45,720 bases of DNA from the NCBI GenBank assembly GCA_045580775.1, contig JAZNOK010000135.1, positions 1 to 45,720 of the forward strand, read 5' to 3'. Under the pieces are notes generated by a model that worked only from the letters and a program-made list of their open reading frames with translations, did not search any database and was not told where the DNA came from. The DNA is from JAZMZS01 sp045580775 (GTDB taxonomy: Bacteria; Bacillota; Clostridia; Oscillospirales; CAG-272). Shown one piece after another: positions 31,595 through 40,424 of this stretch (position 1 is the first letter of the stretch; the number at the start of each line of letters is the position of its first letter). The translations under genes and the position numbers were made by a program.

Positions 31595-34051
31595 ATGATC
31601 ACGGACATAAAAAACAACGAAATAATACTGACATTGGACGAGCTTCTCTCCTTTTCCTTTCCCTGCGGTTCTCTTGTCAGGGAGAAGGATTTTTTTGAAA
31701 AGCCACGGCTCGCACAGTCGATGTGTGAGCAAATGGCAGAAGATGATCAATACATGCTCTCTCATTCCTTCTCTGCTTTGTATGAATACGGTGGATACAG
31801 CTACAATATTACTGCTACCCCGGATCTGTGTGCTATTCATAACAGCACAGTGGAGCTAATCAATGTACGTGCCAGCGGCGGAAAGCGTAACGCCGCACCT
31901 TCCCTGATGGATATGTGGGAAAGAGCAGTTTGTTGTACTACGGCTATATGTGCAGATTCCGTCGGCATAACACAAGCAACCGGGAAACTTATATACTCCT
32001 TTGACTCGCATATACAGCCGGACGAGATAATGTATGCTGAATGCTATGAAAAAGCAAGAAGCGTACTTGATAATACAATAAAAAAAGCCGCAAGACTGAT
32101 AAATTTCCATATTCAAAGAAAAACTCTACGTATGCCGGCGGCCCACGATGCACTTTTTCCTTTTGACTCAAAGCGAGCAGGACAGAGTGACTTTATGACT
32201 TCTGTACTGCTCGCATGTAAAAACGGAACAAAGCTGTTATGCGAAGCTCCTACCGGAATAGGAAAAACAATGTCGGCACTGTTCCCATCGGTAAAGGCAT
32301 TCGGGCATGGTTTTGTAGATAAGATATTCTACCTCACACCAAAAACCACAGCACAGTATGCAGCTGAAAATGCAGCGAAAACCATATTCCCAAAAGGTGA
32401 CGGCATACGCACCATAATCCTATCAGCTAAGGATAAAATGTGTCTTCTGAGCTCCCCAAACGAAGCTAACACACCAACACCTGAAAACGAGGGCAGAAGT
32501 GCAAGAGAGCAAAGCAAGTGTGAAAAGTGCGATGCGGCATTTGACTATTACAGCCGTAGAAACGATGCGTTATACGAGCTGTTATCATCTCATACATATC
32601 TCACACCTGATCTGATCAAGCAAACAGCAAAAAAGCATTCACTGTGCCCATACGAGCTTTCCCTCGATGCAAGCGAATACTGCGACCTTGTGATATGTGA
32701 CTATAACTATCTCTTTGACTGCAGAGTATACCTGCGGCGTTACTTTGATCCGTTCCGCGAAGCAACATCAACCGCCAAGCGTTTTCTGCCGTCGTATGCT
32801 GTTTTGATAGATGAGGTACACAATCTCCCCGACAGAGCAAGAAACATGTACTCACATACTCTCAGAACCCAAACTCTGCAAAAACTACTTCCTGAATTCG
32901 GCATGACAGAGCTTGAAAAGAAGGCACAAGATATACTGGAGCAAATGCTTTCACAAATCAAAAAGTATTCAAAGGCATGTGATGAAAATGAACAGCTAAA
33001 CGAACGCGGTGAAACTTACGGATGGTGCGTAGAGAGCACAGTAGATGAAAACATACTGCTGTCATGCTCGGAGTTCACGGAATGCTACGAAAGTATTAAA
33101 CGTGCTGACATCGTTACTCCGTCGGCTGCCGTAACCGATTTGTATTTTAACCTTAAAGACCTGATCAAAAAAAGCGAGTACTTCTCTGACAAATTCAAGG
33201 TGCTCTGCGAAAAGACACAAGCGAACATAACCTATAGAATAATGTGTCTGGATCCATCTGAGATCCTCGAAGAAAAGTGTTCAATGGCAAAGTCAACCGT
33301 TATGTTCTCAGCTACAGTATCTCCGTCTGAGTATTATATGAAAACACTCGGAATGAACCGCGGCTCAGATTACATGTCTATTCCCTCTCCGTATGACCGT
33401 GAAAACTTCTCGATCACGGTGTTTGATACTTTGAGCACCCGATACAAAGACAGAAGCGACACTCTATATGCTCTGTCGCAGATCGTCAATACCGCAATAA
33501 ATGCAAAACGCGGTAACTACATGATATTCTTCCCTTCCTACAAGTACATGGAAGAGGCACACGGATTTTTCACCGTTATGTATCCTAATGTCAACACTCT
33601 TATTCAGAGAAAGGGCATGACAGACCAACAAAAGGCGGAATTCGTCTCAAAATTCGACGAAAACAACCACGAGTCTCTTGTCGGTTTTTGTGTCCTTGGA
33701 GGAGTATATGCTGAAGGTATCGACCTTGTAGGCGAAAAGCTGATCGGGGCTGTGATAGTGGGAGTAGGAATGCCAAGACTCTCAAACGAAAGAAACCTGC
33801 TTGCCGAACACTACAGCGATACTGACATAGACGGCTCAATGTATTCTTACGTTTACCCCGGAATGACTCGAGTAATGCAGGCGGTTGGGCGTGTTATACG
33901 AACCGAAAATGACAAGGGGATAGCTATACTGATAGACGACCGCTTTGCCACACCTGTATACAAATCACTGTTCCCTCAGCACTGGAGGCATGCAAAATTT
34001 GTCTCCGAACCGAAAACTCTGTCAAAAATACTTGATAAGTTTTGGAAATGA
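31595..34051 (+). CDS. DinG/XPD-type superfamily 2 DNA helicase with degenerate N-terminal nuclease-like domain
   Basis: An 818-residue ATP-dependent 5'-3' helicase of the XPD/DinG class. Walker A is EAPTGIGKT near residue 217 and the Walker B box is DEVH near 407. The cysteines in KMCLL, KCEKC and SLCPYE match an iron-sulfur cluster site. C-terminal motifs include VMFSATVSP, GVYAEGIDLVGE and the arginine finger QAVGRVIR. Residues 1-180 occupy the place of the PD-(D/E)XK nuclease domain of related Firmicutes helicases, but the segment ITATPDLCAI...VELINVRAS lacks the expected Glu-x-Lys pair, so nuclease activity is unlikely. Probably acts in repair or replication-fork rescue. Single gene. Confidence 0.88.
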   Translation: MITDIKNNEIILTLDELLSFSFPCGSLVREKDFFEKPRLAQSMCEQMAEDDQYMLSHSFSALYEYGGYSYNITATPDLCAIHNSTVELINVRASGGKRNAAPSLMDMWERAVCCTTAICADSVGITQATGKLIYSFDSHIQPDEIMYAECYEKARSVLDNTIKKAARLINFHIQRKTLRMPAAHDALFPFDSKRAGQSDFMTSVLLACKNGTKLLCEAPTGIGKTMSALFPSVKAFGHGFVDKIFYLTPKTTAQYAAENAAKTIFPKGDGIRTIILSAKDKMCLLSSPNEANTPTPENEGRSAREQSKCEKCDAAFDYYSRRNDALYELLSSHTYLTPDLIKQTAKKHSLCPYELSLDASEYCDLVICDYNYLFDCRVYLRRYFDPFREATSTAKRFLPSYAVLIDEVHNLPDRARNMYSHTLRTQTLQKLLPEFGMTELEKKAQDILEQMLSQIKKYSKACDENEQLNERGETYGWCVESTVDENILLSCSEFTECYESIKRADIVTPSAAVTDLYFNLKDLIKKSEYFSDKFKVLCEKTQANITYRIMCLDPSEILEEKCSMAKSTVMFSATVSPSEYYMKTLGMNRGSDYMSIPSPYDRENFSITVFDTLSTRYKDRSDTLYALSQIVNTAINAKRGNYMIFFPSYKYMEEAHGFFTVMYPNVNTLIQRKGMTDQQKAEFVSKFDENNHESLVGFCVLGGVYAEGIDLVGEKLIGAVIVGVGMPRLSNERNLLAEHYSDTDIDGSMYSYVYPGMTRVMQAVGRVIRTENDKGIAILIDDRFATPVYKSLFPQHWRHAKFVSEPKTLSKILDKFWK

Positions 34052-34141
34052 TCAAAAAAGCATTTGGCTTTGCCTACGTCATTGTATGATCATAGCGAAG
34101 GTTTTTACCCTAAAACAACCAAAAAGCAAAAACACAAATCT

Positions 34142-34190
34142 ATAAACTAAGAAAATGAGCCGACGTGATCGGCTCATTTTCTTAGTTTAT
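34142..34190. terminator. Bidirectional terminator after the helicase
   Basis: A perfect 22-base stem (34142-34163 with 34169-34190), core ATGAGCCGA, loop CGTGA. It overlaps the last codons of the convergent P-loop kinase gene. Confidence 0.93.
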
Positions 34191-34674
34191 TCAAATACTC
34201 TTGAGACTCTTTTCTGGAAGAAAACACAATGATATTCTTTTGGTAATACTTTTCCAACAATTCTACTACACCGGGACGAGTATCGGTATTGTAGCGTTCG
34301 ACAAACAATATAAAATCCGGGTCTATCTCTTCTTCAGGCTCTATCCACGGTAGGTCAGAACGCGGTTTGCCTCGTCTGCTTTTTATACCTTCCAGGCACA
34401 CCTCTGTCGGAAGATCAAAGAAAAACACAGTATCGCACAAGGACATTCTTAACTCCATTGTAGAATTGTAATTACCGTCTATGATCCAAGCATCTCCGTC
34501 CAATACTTTTCTCAATCCGGAAATAAAAATATCTTTGCTCACATGTGTTCTATCTTTATTCCAGTAGATATTATCCAGATGAGTAACCGGTATATCGGTA
34601 AGTTTGCAAAGCTCTCTTGAAAAGAAACTCTTCCCTGCTCCGGGGCAACCGATGACTATTATCTTTTTCATCAT
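34174..34674 (-). CDS. P-loop kinase, adenylate-kinase-like (topology modulation/FlaR type)
   Basis: A 166-residue nucleotide kinase-like protein. Walker A is GCPGAGKSFFSREL at residue 10. HLDNIYWNKD and WIIDGNYNSTMELR match the FlaR/topology-modulation family, followed by DTVFFFDLP. It lacks the full AMP-binding and LID domains of adenylate kinase. Its substrate is unknown. It overlaps the ybaK gene by four bases (ATGA), last in a probable three-gene operon. Confidence 0.85.
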   Translation of the reverse strand: MMKKIIVIGCPGAGKSFFSRELCKLTDIPVTHLDNIYWNKDRTHVSKDIFISGLRKVLDGDAWIIDGNYNSTMELRMSLCDTVFFFDLPTEVCLEGIKSRRGKPRSDLPWIEPEEEIDPDFILFVERYNTDTRPGVVELLEKYYQKNIIVFSSRKESQEYLNKLRK

Positions 34675-35150
34675 TTCATCTGAACATCTGCAAATTCTGC
34701 ACGTGTGACCCTGGCAAGGTCTAACGGGGAGAGGAATATTTGTGCACCTATTCTGCCGCCGCTGATAATAATTTCATTCTGATCTTTTGCAGTAATATCA
34801 ATAATAGTCTTGAACTGTTTCTTCATTCCGATCGAGGTACATCCACCTCTGATATACCCTGTCAGAGGTAACAGCTCTTTTACATGGATCATCTCAACAG
34901 ACTTTTCTCCGAACGCACGAGCTGCCGCCTTCAGATCTATTTCTCTGTGTATCTGTATAACACACACGTAATATGCGTTGCTTTTTCCTCTGAGCACAAG
35001 AGTCTTATATGACTGCTCATATTCCTGTGCCAACATGTCTGCTATGCTCACACCGTCAACAAATTCGTCACATTCATAAAGATTAACTCTGTAGCTTATC
35101 TTCTCTCTGTCGAGTATCCTCATTGCATTAGTTTTTGTATCTTTAGCCAT
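34671..35150 (-). CDS. ybaK: YbaK/EbsC-type aminoacyl-tRNA deacylase
   Basis: A 159-residue editing protein that removes cysteine wrongly attached to tRNA-Pro. It follows YbaK through its length: TNAMRILDREKISYRV at the start, KTLVLRGKSNAYYVCVI, the catalytic-pocket region PLTGYIRGGCTSIGMKK, and a closing IIISGGRIGAQIFLSP. The conserved lysine in YKTLVL is present. It lies 24 bases after the APH-like kinase and is coupled to the P-loop kinase. AAAAGGA precedes the start. Confidence 0.92.
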   Translation of the reverse strand: MAKDTKTNAMRILDREKISYRVNLYECDEFVDGVSIADMLAQEYEQSYKTLVLRGKSNAYYVCVIQIHREIDLKAAARAFGEKSVEMIHVKELLPLTGYIRGGCTSIGMKKQFKTIIDITAKDQNEIIISGGRIGAQIFLSPLDLARVTRAEFADVQMK

Positions 35151-35174
35151 AACTATATCCTTTTGTAATAATTT

Positions 35175-35960
35175 TTATCCGAACACCTCAGCCGCCGCAA
35201 CGATCCTGAGCAACCCAGCATCTATAGCTTCCCTTCCGTAAGCGTCAAAAAACCTGTCTGTATATTTATCAGTCTTCAGGTTGAACAAAAGAGTCCACGC
35301 ACCCCAAAACAGATCAATATGCCTGTCCCCTACACCGCCATTTCCGACATCTATAAAAGCCGAGAGCTTCCAATCATCGAGAATGATGTTCGGCAGGCAA
35401 TAATCTCCGTGTATCAAAACCTCGGAACGCAGACCGTCCTTTCCGTCACAAAAAACGCGGTATGCTTCTTCGGCTGTTTTATAACCGAAGCTATTATCAA
35501 ACAGGCTCTTATCGTAGTTGCCCGTCCTATAGTTTTCTTCAACGGTGGCTTTATATATCTCGGTTCTGTTCAGGATGGGACAACCGCCATAGTCTCTTTG
35601 GTGCAGCCGGCGTAAATACTCACCCAAAAGAACAGACAGTCTCCGAGGATCATCAATATACTCTGCATGGGTGCAATCCTCACCGGGTGCCCTGCGGCAC
35701 AGCAGCCAATCATGGTCGGTACAAATATAGTCAAGCACTTCAACTCCGATTCCTATTTGATGATAGTATCGGGTCATCTGTGCCTCTGTGTAAAGTATAC
35801 CAGGAGGAGCTTTTTTGAGGTAATAACCGTTATCACAGTCAAGATAATATACCCGAGCCTCAGGAGAAGATGAGCTATCATATATGTCAGAGCCGACTAT
35901 AAGAGAACGAATTTTGTCAGGAACTCCCTTTGGAATATGCGAAAGTAATGTTCTTTTCAT
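35175..35960 (-). CDS. APH(3')-like phosphotransferase
   Basis: A 261-residue kinase of the aminoglycoside phosphotransferase family. The nucleotide-binding lysine lies in YYLKKAP near residue 48. The catalytic loop is HGDYCLPN, and the metal-binding aspartate is in FIDVGNGGVGDRHIDL, as in APH(3') enzymes. The length matches that subfamily (about 260-270). Whether it inactivates aminoglycosides or phosphorylates a housekeeping substrate cannot be told by reading. Its place before ybaK and a small kinase suggests a chromosomal role rather than a resistance cassette. The start at 35960 follows GGGTGA; the longer frame to 35999 overlaps the acyltransferase remnant. Confidence 0.85.
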   Translation of the reverse strand: MKRTLLSHIPKGVPDKIRSLIVGSDIYDSSSSPEARVYYLDCDNGYYLKKAPPGILYTEAQMTRYYHQIGIGVEVLDYICTDHDWLLCRRAPGEDCTHAEYIDDPRRLSVLLGEYLRRLHQRDYGGCPILNRTEIYKATVEENYRTGNYDKSLFDNSFGYKTAEEAYRVFCDGKDGLRSEVLIHGDYCLPNIILDDWKLSAFIDVGNGGVGDRHIDLFWGAWTLLFNLKTDKYTDRFFDAYGREAIDAGLLRIVAAAEVFG

Positions 35961-35980
35961 TTTTTCACCCGGTATTGTTA

Positions 35981-36172
35981 TTATTGCTCTGATGAACAAT
36001 GCATACTAAAACAGCTTCCGACACCGATCATATAAAAGCCGAAAAAGGACGGAATTAGTCTCTTATACACAAAACCTTCGATATCATATTTGCTGTTTGA
36101 AGCTACATGCATAGCAACGATCCCTACACACGCAACAGCTCTCAACCAATCTATACCGTGATGCTTATTTAT
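35981..36172 (-). pseudogene. Remnant of an acyltransferase-3 (OafA-like) gene
   Basis: Reading the minus strand from 36172 gives 63 codons: INKHHGIDWLRAVACVGIVA, then MHVASNS, then IPSFFGFYMIGVGSCF, ending in a stop at 35981-35983. IDWLRAxAxxGIVxMHV is the unmistakable first helix of acyltransferase-3 membrane proteins, which are about 350 residues. The usual ATG position holds ATA, six bases after GAGGG, so the start itself seems mutated. The remainder of the gene is missing: the next gene starts 20 bases after the stop. This is a decayed 5' fragment. Confidence 0.72.
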
Positions 36173-36237
36173 TCAAGTCCCTCTTCAGTATGAATTATCA
36201 GTACTGTATCGTGATATATGTGTCCACAAACGGCATG

Positions 36238-37647
36238 CTATATCCTGGTAAGGCATACAACGCTCTCAACATGACCGGTTCTCGGAAAAAGATCAAACGG
36301 AGTAACACTCGACATCTGATACCCGTTATTTCTAAAGTATACACAGTCTCTGGCCAAAGTGTCAGGATTGCAGGATATATAAACGACGCGGAGGGGGTGC
36401 TTGTTACAAACGTAATCAATCAACTTTTTGCTGGAACCTTTTCTGGGAGGATCAAATATTACTACAGCATCCTCGAGCGACTCAGTAATACCTGCACTTT
36501 CAAAAAGATCGTCTGTAGTTGATGCATCGGCACAAAAGAACTGTGCATTCTCTATTCCGCATACTTCAGCGTTTCTTTTTGCACATTCGATAGCAGAAGG
36601 TTCTATGTCTACCCCTACGATCCTGGCAGCTCTTTTATGCATTGAAAGCCCGATGCTTCCTATTCCGCAGTAAAGATCGTAGACGGTTTCCTTGCCTGTA
36701 AGAGATGCCAGCTCTGAGGCTTTTTTGTACAATAGCTCCGTCATATCGTGGTTGACCTGATAAAACGCCGCCGGAGCTATCTCAAGTCTGACATTACAAA
36801 GTATATCGACTATATATCCGTCACCAAAGAGAGTTCTGTACTCTCCGCCAAGCACAACATTGGTGTTGTCTCGATTGACATTCAGCATCAAGGTGCTGAC
36901 TTCAGGCAAATTACGAGAAACAAAATTGACAAGCTCCTCATCATGACCGGTAGTATTGCCGTTCAAAACAAGACATAACATTATGCTCAAGCCATCAGCG
37001 GAAGTCCTAAGATACAGGTGTCTTAAAAGACCGCATCCGCTTTGCTCATCATAAACAGACAAGGAATGTGCCGAAAAGAATTCCTTCATTTTCATACAGA
37101 TCTTTTTGAACACAGGTGGCTGCAGAGTGCATTCGTCAGCACTAATGACTCTATGAGTTTTTGAAGCGTAAAAGCCAATTATATAATTGCCGTCAATACA
37201 TGCTATAGGGTACTGTGCTTTGTTTCTATATCCGCAGAGCTTCATGTTTGAGACGGTATCGTTTATACATGCGTCTCTTATACCTGCTTTTAAAAACGCT
37301 CCCTTAACATATCCTCCTTTGATCTTAAGCTCATGAGAATATTCGATGAATTGATAAGAGCATCCGCCGCACTTACCTGCACTGTTACAGCCGGGAGCAC
37401 ACCTATGCTCAGAAGGAGAAATCATCCTTTCTATCCGACCTACACAATAATTTTTGTTCACCTTGATGATTCTTACGTCGCATTCATCTCCATCGACAGC
37501 ACCAAAAACGAAGACAGTCATTTTATCATGTTTACCTACTCCATAGCCAAGATTGTTTATATCGGTTATCTTCAGCCTGAGTATTTCGTTTTTCTTAAAG
37601 CTCACAGCATCACATCCTGTCTTGTCATAAGTGTTTACATCGAACAT
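36238..37647 (-). CDS. rlmD: 23S rRNA (uracil-5-)-methyltransferase, RlmD/TrmA family
   Basis: A 469-residue SAM-dependent enzyme that methylates a uracil in rRNA. Near residue 20 a TRAM domain begins (ILRLKITDINNLGYGVGK). The iron-sulfur cysteines lie in HRCAPGC and KCGGCSYQ. The SAM site is VYDLYCGIGSIGLSM, and the catalytic cysteine is in YISCNPDTLARD. FDPPRKG is also present. Firmicutes often carry two or three such paralogues, so the target base is uncertain. The start at 37647 is favoured because AAGGG lies ahead; a longer form from 37674 lacks a ribosome site. Confidence 0.88.
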   Translation of the reverse strand: MFDVNTYDKTGCDAVSFKKNEILRLKITDINNLGYGVGKHDKMTVFVFGAVDGDECDVRIIKVNKNYCVGRIERMISPSEHRCAPGCNSAGKCGGCSYQFIEYSHELKIKGGYVKGAFLKAGIRDACINDTVSNMKLCGYRNKAQYPIACIDGNYIIGFYASKTHRVISADECTLQPPVFKKICMKMKEFFSAHSLSVYDEQSGCGLLRHLYLRTSADGLSIMLCLVLNGNTTGHDEELVNFVSRNLPEVSTLMLNVNRDNTNVVLGGEYRTLFGDGYIVDILCNVRLEIAPAAFYQVNHDMTELLYKKASELASLTGKETVYDLYCGIGSIGLSMHKRAARIVGVDIEPSAIECAKRNAEVCGIENAQFFCADASTTDDLFESAGITESLEDAVVIFDPPRKGSSKKLIDYVCNKHPLRVVYISCNPDTLARDCVYFRNNGYQMSSVTPFDLFPRTGHVESVVCLTRI

Positions 37648-37713
37648 AACAAACGCCCTTGAATATCTTTCCATTCGATTTGGTCAGAGTTTCATGGGGG
37701 TATTCGTGAGTTT

Positions 37714-37742
37714 ATTATAACACAACACGTCAGATATGTCCA
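37714..37742 (-). promoter_or_regulatory. Promoter of the rRNA methyltransferase gene
   Basis: On the minus strand TGGACA (37742-37737) and TATAAT (37719-37714) are 17 bases apart. Between this and the next promoter (37743-37868) nothing further is evident. Confidence 0.75.
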
Positions 37743-37868
37743 CAACATTTTTATCAAGGATCCAATATTGTTTATTACATGATATATAAATTCGTTATTA
37801 CATCAATGCAGAGCATGTAAAACAATAGATACATACTAAAAATGTTCATGACGAGGTAATTATTGTTG

Positions 37869-37897
37869 TTGACAATTCTGTGCTGGTCTGTTATAAT
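37869..37897 (+). promoter_or_regulatory. Consensus promoter of the phosphatase-modulator-kinase operon
   Basis: TTGACA (37869-37874) and TATAAT (37892-37897) are 17 bases apart, a perfect match; start codon at 37954 follows GGAG. Confidence 0.92.
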
Positions 37898-37953
37898 TGA
37901 TTAGTAAAGTTAATCCAACTAACTACATGCTCTCGATACTGGAGTAAGAAAAA

Positions 37954-38676
37954 ATGTTTTGTGATATTCATTGCCACATCCTTTACGGAACCGATGACGG
38001 CCCGTCAACAAAAGCAGACATGTTGCGGATGTTGGAACGCTCCTACAATGACGGAGTAAGGGATCTGTGTGCAACGCCGCACTTCAACTTTGACTTTTAC
38101 GGTAATAACACTAAGGAGGCAGAGTATGCTTTTTCTGAGCTGTTAATAGCCGTAAAAAGCAAATATCCTGACATGACCTTATACCAAGGTAACGAAATTT
38201 TCTATCACGATGCATGTACCGATTATTTGAAAAGCGGCATCTGCCGGTCAATTAACTCGGGAAAATATGTTCTGGTCGACTTTTCTTCTTCCGAGGACAA
38301 GTTCGCAATTTTATCGGCTATGAAAAAGCTGATAAGCTACGGTTATTTGCCGATACTTGCTCATGCAGAAAGATACAGATCTTTTGGTTTTTCCGTTTCT
38401 ACTATCAGAGCACTAAAGGACATGGGGATCTTAATTCAGATAAACGCCCCGTCTGTCATCGGGAAAAACGGAATACGTCAGATGCATATTGCTCGGAGAG
38501 CCATAGCAGAGGGGCTTTGCGATCTGATCGCAACAGATTCACATAACACCTCTGACAGGTGTAGCTGTATGACAGAAGCTGCCTCATATATCGAAAAAAG
38601 ATACGGCTCTGCTGTATGCAGAAAGCTCACTCATACCACTCCCAAGATGATACTAAAAAATCAACGCACAAAATGA
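37954..38676 (+). CDS. cpsB: PHP-type protein-tyrosine phosphatase (CpsB/YwqE)
   Basis: A 240-residue manganese-dependent phosphatase of the PHP fold that removes phosphate from the tyrosine kinase of its own operon. Metal ligands appear in order: DIHCHILYGTDDGP at residue 4, ATPHFN near 41, the glutamate of GNEIFYH near 90, ILAHAERY near 137 and ATDSHN near 197. It is the first of three genes in the classic phosphatase-modulator-kinase order of Gram-positive capsule loci, but no glycosyltransferase genes follow. Confidence 0.92.
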   Translation: MFCDIHCHILYGTDDGPSTKADMLRMLERSYNDGVRDLCATPHFNFDFYGNNTKEAEYAFSELLIAVKSKYPDMTLYQGNEIFYHDACTDYLKSGICRSINSGKYVLVDFSSSEDKFAILSAMKKLISYGYLPILAHAERYRSFGFSVSTIRALKDMGILIQINAPSVIGKNGIRQMHIARRAIAEGLCDLIATDSHNTSDRCSCMTEAASYIEKRYGSAVCRKLTHTTPKMILKNQRTK

Positions 38677-38692
38677 CAAAAGAGGACACATT

Positions 38693-39559
38693 ATGGAAAA
38701 GCAGAATTTTGAAGTAAAAATAACTCTCGCGGATCTTGTTAGGATATTCGTATGGCGTTTATGGGTAATTATACTTGTAGCCGCAGTAGTCGGAGGATGT
38801 GCGTTTGCATACTTCAGCTACACGTATGAACCTATCTACAAGTCCATATCCAGAATTTACATATTGAGACAAAACGCAGACTATAACGATACAGCACAAG
38901 GATATGCACAGAGTCTTAATGCGGCTCTTACCACCGTCAATGACTGTAAAATGATAGTCAAGACAGAAACGACAATGCAGAAGGTCATCGACTCCACAGG
39001 TCTTGACTACTCTTCTTCAAGACTCCTGTCCAAAGTGTCTCTTTCGAGCTCCGATGACAGCCGTATCGTTCTTATTACCGCGACTGCATCCGACCCTGCT
39101 ACTGCCAAGCTTATAGCAGATACTGTGGCTGTAAAGGGTGTCGAAAGGATCAAAGAGGTAATGGGATTCGATCAGGCAAGTATAATGGAAGAAGGCAGAC
39201 TGCCATCCTCTCCCGCAAATTCACGTTTCTCTGCAAAGATCCCTTTGATCACCGTTATAGCAGCATTTCTTGTTTATGTATTTTATCTGATAAAGTTCCT
39301 CAGTAATGACAAGATCAGCGAGCCCGAGGAAATTACAGATTATCTCGGTCTTACCGTGCTCGGTGTTCTTCCTAATGAAGATGAAGCTTCCGGAAAGAAG
39401 AAGTATAAAGGCTACGGCTCCTATTATAAATACAAAAAATACGGCAAGTCACACCAGTACGGCACTCCCGCTGATACTAACGTAAATACAACCGATACAC
39501 AAAACGCATCTGACGCGTCAAAGAAAAAATCAAAAAAGGAAAAAGGTGAAATAAAGTGA
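38693..39559 (+). CDS. Tyrosine-kinase modulator/chain-length protein (YveK/CapA-like) with tyrosine-rich tail
   Basis: Wzz-type membrane protein of 288 residues. A first helix near 25-48 (WVIILVAAVVGGCAFAYF, read with small variation), an external domain with ISRIYILRQNADYNDTA, then the second helix ITVIAAFLVYVFYLIKFL near 185 are visible. GVLPNEDEA follows. Unusually, the cytoplasmic end has a Tyr/Lys/Gly-rich stretch (KKYKGYGSYYKYKKYGKSH) before an Asp/Asn/Lys tail. In known systems such a tyrosine cluster sits only on the kinase. It probably activates the kinase and may itself be phosphorylated. It shares a GTGA overlap with the kinase gene. Confidence 0.88.
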   Translation: MEKQNFEVKITLADLVRIFVWRLWVIILVAAVVGGCAFAYFSYTYEPIYKSISRIYILRQNADYNDTAQGYAQSLNAALTTVNDCKMIVKTETTMQKVIDSTGLDYSSSRLLSKVSLSSSDDSRIVLITATASDPATAKLIADTVAVKGVERIKEVMGFDQASIMEEGRLPSSPANSRFSAKIPLITVIAAFLVYVFYLIKFLSNDKISEPEEITDYLGLTVLGVLPNEDEASGKKKYKGYGSYYKYKKYGKSHQYGTPADTNVNTTDTQNASDASKKKSKKEKGEIK

Positions 39560-40266
39560 AAAAAATAGACATACTCTTTAGAAATAACAGCTATTTCACC
39601 AGAGAAGCGTACAAGACACTTAGAACGAACATTAGCTTCTGCGGGGATGATATAAGAACGATCTGTATCACAAGCTGTGAGCAGAACGAGGGAAAAAGTA
39701 CTATTTCACTCGAGCTCTCCAAGAGCCTGGCTGAGATAAACAAGAGAGTTTTGCTCATAGATGCAGACCTCAGAAAGAGCGTAATGCTCTCTAAAAACAC
39801 CAACGAATCAAACCTCAGCGGTTTAAGCCAGTTTCTAGCAGGACACGTAGAGCTGTCTGAGGTCGTGTATAATACACAGATACCTAACTTTGACGTTATA
39901 TTCTCAGGTCAGTATCCTCCAAACCCCAGCGAGCTGCTCAATTCAAAACGCTTCAAAGAGCTGCTGGAAGTAGCGAAAGCAAACTACGATTATGTCATTA
40001 TTGATACACCTCCTCTGGGTCTGGTAATTGATGCGGCAGTCGTAGCTGAGATCTGTGACGGTGCTATCATCGTAATCGCTAAGGATATTGTAAAGATCTC
40101 GAGAGCAAAATCAGTAAAAGAACAAATTGAAAAGAGCGGCTGTAAGATACTGGGAACAATTCTCAATGAAGTCTCTCATAAAAAGCGTTCGATCGGAGAC
40201 GGATATTACTACAGAAAAAGCAAGTATTACAAATATTCAAAATACGATAAGTATTCTCATTATTGA
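39556..40266 (+). CDS. cpsD: Bacterial tyrosine kinase (CpsD/CapB family)
   Basis: Cytoplasmic BY-kinase of 236 residues. Walker A is CEQNEGKSTISLE near residue 40, Walker A' is VLLIDADLR near 72, and Walker B is VIIDTPPLGL near 150. The C-terminus is the autophosphorylated tyrosine cluster (YYYRKSKYYKYSKYDKYSHY). Translation starts at GTG 39556 after AAGGTG, overlapping the modulator stop. Such kinases control polymer length and export of capsule or exopolysaccharide; here no polymer genes are adjacent, so the target lies elsewhere. Confidence 0.92.
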   Translation: MKKIDILFRNNSYFTREAYKTLRTNISFCGDDIRTICITSCEQNEGKSTISLELSKSLAEINKRVLLIDADLRKSVMLSKNTNESNLSGLSQFLAGHVELSEVVYNTQIPNFDVIFSGQYPPNPSELLNSKRFKELLEVAKANYDYVIIDTPPLGLVIDAAVVAEICDGAIIVIAKDIVKISRAKSVKEQIEKSGCKILGTILNEVSHKKRSIGDGYYYRKSKYYKYSKYDKYSHY

Positions 40267-40360
40267 TCCGACACGGAAGAACAAAAAAACGGTTGATACT
40301 GCTCGGTGTATGCAAAAATCGTAATATGGCAGAACAAAACAACTAAAATCAAATGCAAAC

Positions 40361-40411
40361 AAAAAGCATCCTTTTTGCGAAGATATACTCTCCGCAAAAA
40401 GGATGCTTTTT
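40361..40411. terminator. Bidirectional terminator after the kinase gene
   Basis: A perfect 19-base stem (40361-40379 with 40393-40411), core GCATCC...GGATGC, with A/T ends, between the kinase and the convergent DUF4867 gene. Confidence 0.92.
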
Positions 40412-40424
40412 TATCCTATGGATT

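Noticed and set aside
35175..35960. Acquired antibiotic-resistance cassette
   Set aside because: The gene sits in a chromosomal operon with ybaK, has the same base make-up as its neighbours and no mobile element beside it.
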